DNA from: Haemophilus paracuniculus
GTDB taxonomy: Bacteria > Pseudomonadota > Gammaproteobacteria > Enterobacterales > Pasteurellaceae
Length of the DNA: 59,010 nt
NCBI RefSeq assembly: GCF_002015115.1
Contig: NZ_MUYA01000006.1
Coordinates: 1-59,010 of the forward strand
Reading direction: 5' to 3'
Each line of letters begins with the position of its first letter. The first letter of the stretch is position 1. Below, piece by piece: positions 58,044-59,010 of the stretch. The notes below the pieces were generated by a model. It ran no database searches and was not told the origin of the DNA. It saw nothing but the letters and a program-made list of their open reading frames with translations. A program made the position numbers and the translations under genes.

Positions 58044-59009
58044 CTACAAGTCGATCCCGTTGAAGTTGGCGAGAGCTTGGCGTTGCTGTTCGCTCATTTC
58101 AAAAGCAAGGTCGCCGTATTCTAGCTGGTAAGTGCCGAACGCCATTAAGAAAGCGATTGCGGGGTCGATTTTGTTTGCTGATTTCTTTTTGTTCGGTTTG
58201 ATATTGGCGTTGGCGTCTGCTTCCATTACGACATTCGACAACGCCCACGCCAGCACGGGATCGCCGTTATGCTCGATGATTTGTCGGTTGATCAGCACTT
58301 CTACGCTTTTGGCTACGGGGCTGAACCGTTGGTAGGTCTGCGGAAATGGCTCAACCTCTAAGCCTGCCCCTTGTAGCTGGGTGCGTAGGTGGGTGGCGTT
58401 CCAGACATCAAAGCCGATCATTTTGATTTCCCATTTGTCGCTGTCTTTGAGGATATCGTCTCGAATGCGGTCGTAGTCGATACAGTCGCCTTTGGTCGGG
58501 GTTAGCCAGCCCATTCGCACCCATTGCTGATAGATTGCCCGATTTTTATTCGCGACATTTTGTAGCTGATATTCGGGTATGTAGTGGCGTGTGATGATCC
58601 GCACTCGGTTTTGTTCGTGGGGGAATGCGTAGCAAATGCTGGTAAGGTCGTTAGTGCTAGATAGATCTAGCCCCATATAGCAGATTTTGCCGATTTGTTC
58701 TTCTTCGCTGTAATGGCGTTCGCACTGTTTCCAGTTCCCTTCGCCTAGCCACGGGGTTGTGCCGTTGCACCAGACATTAAAGCGTTTGGTAAGCATTTCG
58801 ACCCATTCGGACGGAATGCCCCTTGCTTTGGCGATAGTGTTTTCAAAATCCGCAAAAGGGATAGACTTGCCGATATTGGGATTGGCTTTGATCCACATTT
58901 CGGGGCTATCGACTTCATTTTCGTCATCCAGTTCAAAAATCATCACGAACAAGCTATCATTCTTTTCTGTGCCGTCTAAGATTTGGCAGCAGTAGTCATA
59001 ATGCTGTTT
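58044..59009 (-). CDS. Phage terminase large subunit, C-terminal part, right island (partial at window edge)
   Basis: The frame runs off the right edge, mirror image of the left copy. The nuclease acidic residues are conserved (LDLSS, GFDVWN, NKIDPAIAF). Only a handful of residues differ (KDSDKWE, LEVEPF). The last ten bases of the window are the exact complement of the first ten, so both copies are cut at the same codon. Confidence 0.85.
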   Translation of the reverse strand, partial: KQHYDYCCQILDGTEKNDSLFVMIFELDDENEVDSPEMWIKANPNIGKSIPFADFENTIAKARGIPSEWVEMLTKRFNVWCNGTTPWLGEGNWKQCERHYSEEEQIGKICYMGLDLSSTNDLTSICYAFPHEQNRVRIITRHYIPEYQLQNVANKNRAIYQQWVRMGWLTPTKGDCIDYDRIRDDILKDSDKWEIKMIGFDVWNATHLRTQLQGAGLEVEPFPQTYQRFSPVAKSVEVLINRQIIEHNGDPVLAWALSNVVMEADANANIKPNKKKSANKIDPAIAFLMAFGTYQLEYGDLAFEMSEQQRQALANFNGIDL

Positions 59010-59010
59010 G

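Larger units (their letters stand above)
52222..59010 (-). mobile_element. Right copy of the phage-satellite (PICI-like) island, inverted and truncated by the window edge
   Basis: The same module as at 1-6725 is read on the opposite strand: primase, small genes, Ash/Icd-like protein, alpA, 230-residue protein, gp10-like and terminase. Differences are a different primase N-terminus, swapped small genes, a frameshifted Icd-like gene and a different spacer near gp10. The left boundary is uncertain. Homology with the left island ends near 52329, a CCA-like candidate end lies at 52254-52275, and an island-specific 17-base site lies at 52222-52238. The 300 bases from there to lon hold no convincing gene. 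Confidence 0.72.

Overview
The window reads as a chromosomal contig from a member of the Pasteurellaceae. The arcB, fnr, accD-folC, mreBCD, pnp-nlpI-deaD, dxs, suhB and lon proteins are all of that type. The host DNA is sprinkled with the 9-base uptake word ACAAGCGGT and its complement. This is the Actinobacillus pleuropneumoniae-type uptake signal, shared by Actinobacillus, Mannheimia and Bibersteinia, rather than the Haemophilus type. The species cannot be named from the sequence alone.

Layout. Bases 1-6725 and about 52222-59010 are two copies, in inverted orientation, of one phage-satellite-like island. Each copy shows the end of a terminase large subunit, an HK97 gp10-like head-tail protein, a 230-residue unknown protein, an AlpA-type regulator, an Ash/Icd-like protein, a run of small overlapping genes and a D5/P4-type primase-helicase. 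A candidate replication origin and a possible attachment end follow. Capsid-type genes next to alpA and a primase, with no tail gene in view, suggest a capsid-forming phage-inducible chromosomal island (cf-PICI-like). The integrase and any capsid gene would lie outside the window. Both window ends fall at the same codon of the terminase gene, as expected where an assembler stops in a repeat.

The 45 kb between the islands is mostly core genome. It holds arcB and pntAB (redox control and transhydrogenase), mnmC, a Kef-type antiporter, fnr, accD-folC, an ElyC-like gene, a mreB-mreC-mreD-rarA-yoaA run, two small membrane genes, greA and dacB. Then come the pnp-nlpI-deaD RNA-decay cluster, msbA, a glutathione S-transferase, dapA, folD, tRNA-Pro and tRNA-Arg, a ppiB-cca-acetyltransferase operon, trmJ, dxs, suhB, a yfiF-type RNA methyltransferase and lon with a heat-shock-like promoter. 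One clear accessory insertion sits at 46827-48076: an AT-rich, overlapping two-gene cassette. Its first protein contains two tandem ribbon-helix-helix-like repeats. I recognise neither protein.

Intergenic space is rich in structured dispersed repeats. One is a family of about 230 bp with hairpins that change sequence but keep pairing. Others are a double-hairpin module, a CCCCCGCAAGCGGGGG-type family and inverted uptake-signal pairs. The most novel items are the paired islands with their interchangeable ATG-NN-TAA gene joints and swapped gene order, a 17-base site shared between the right island end and an internal promoter region, the double-RHH cassette, and the covarying repeat family.
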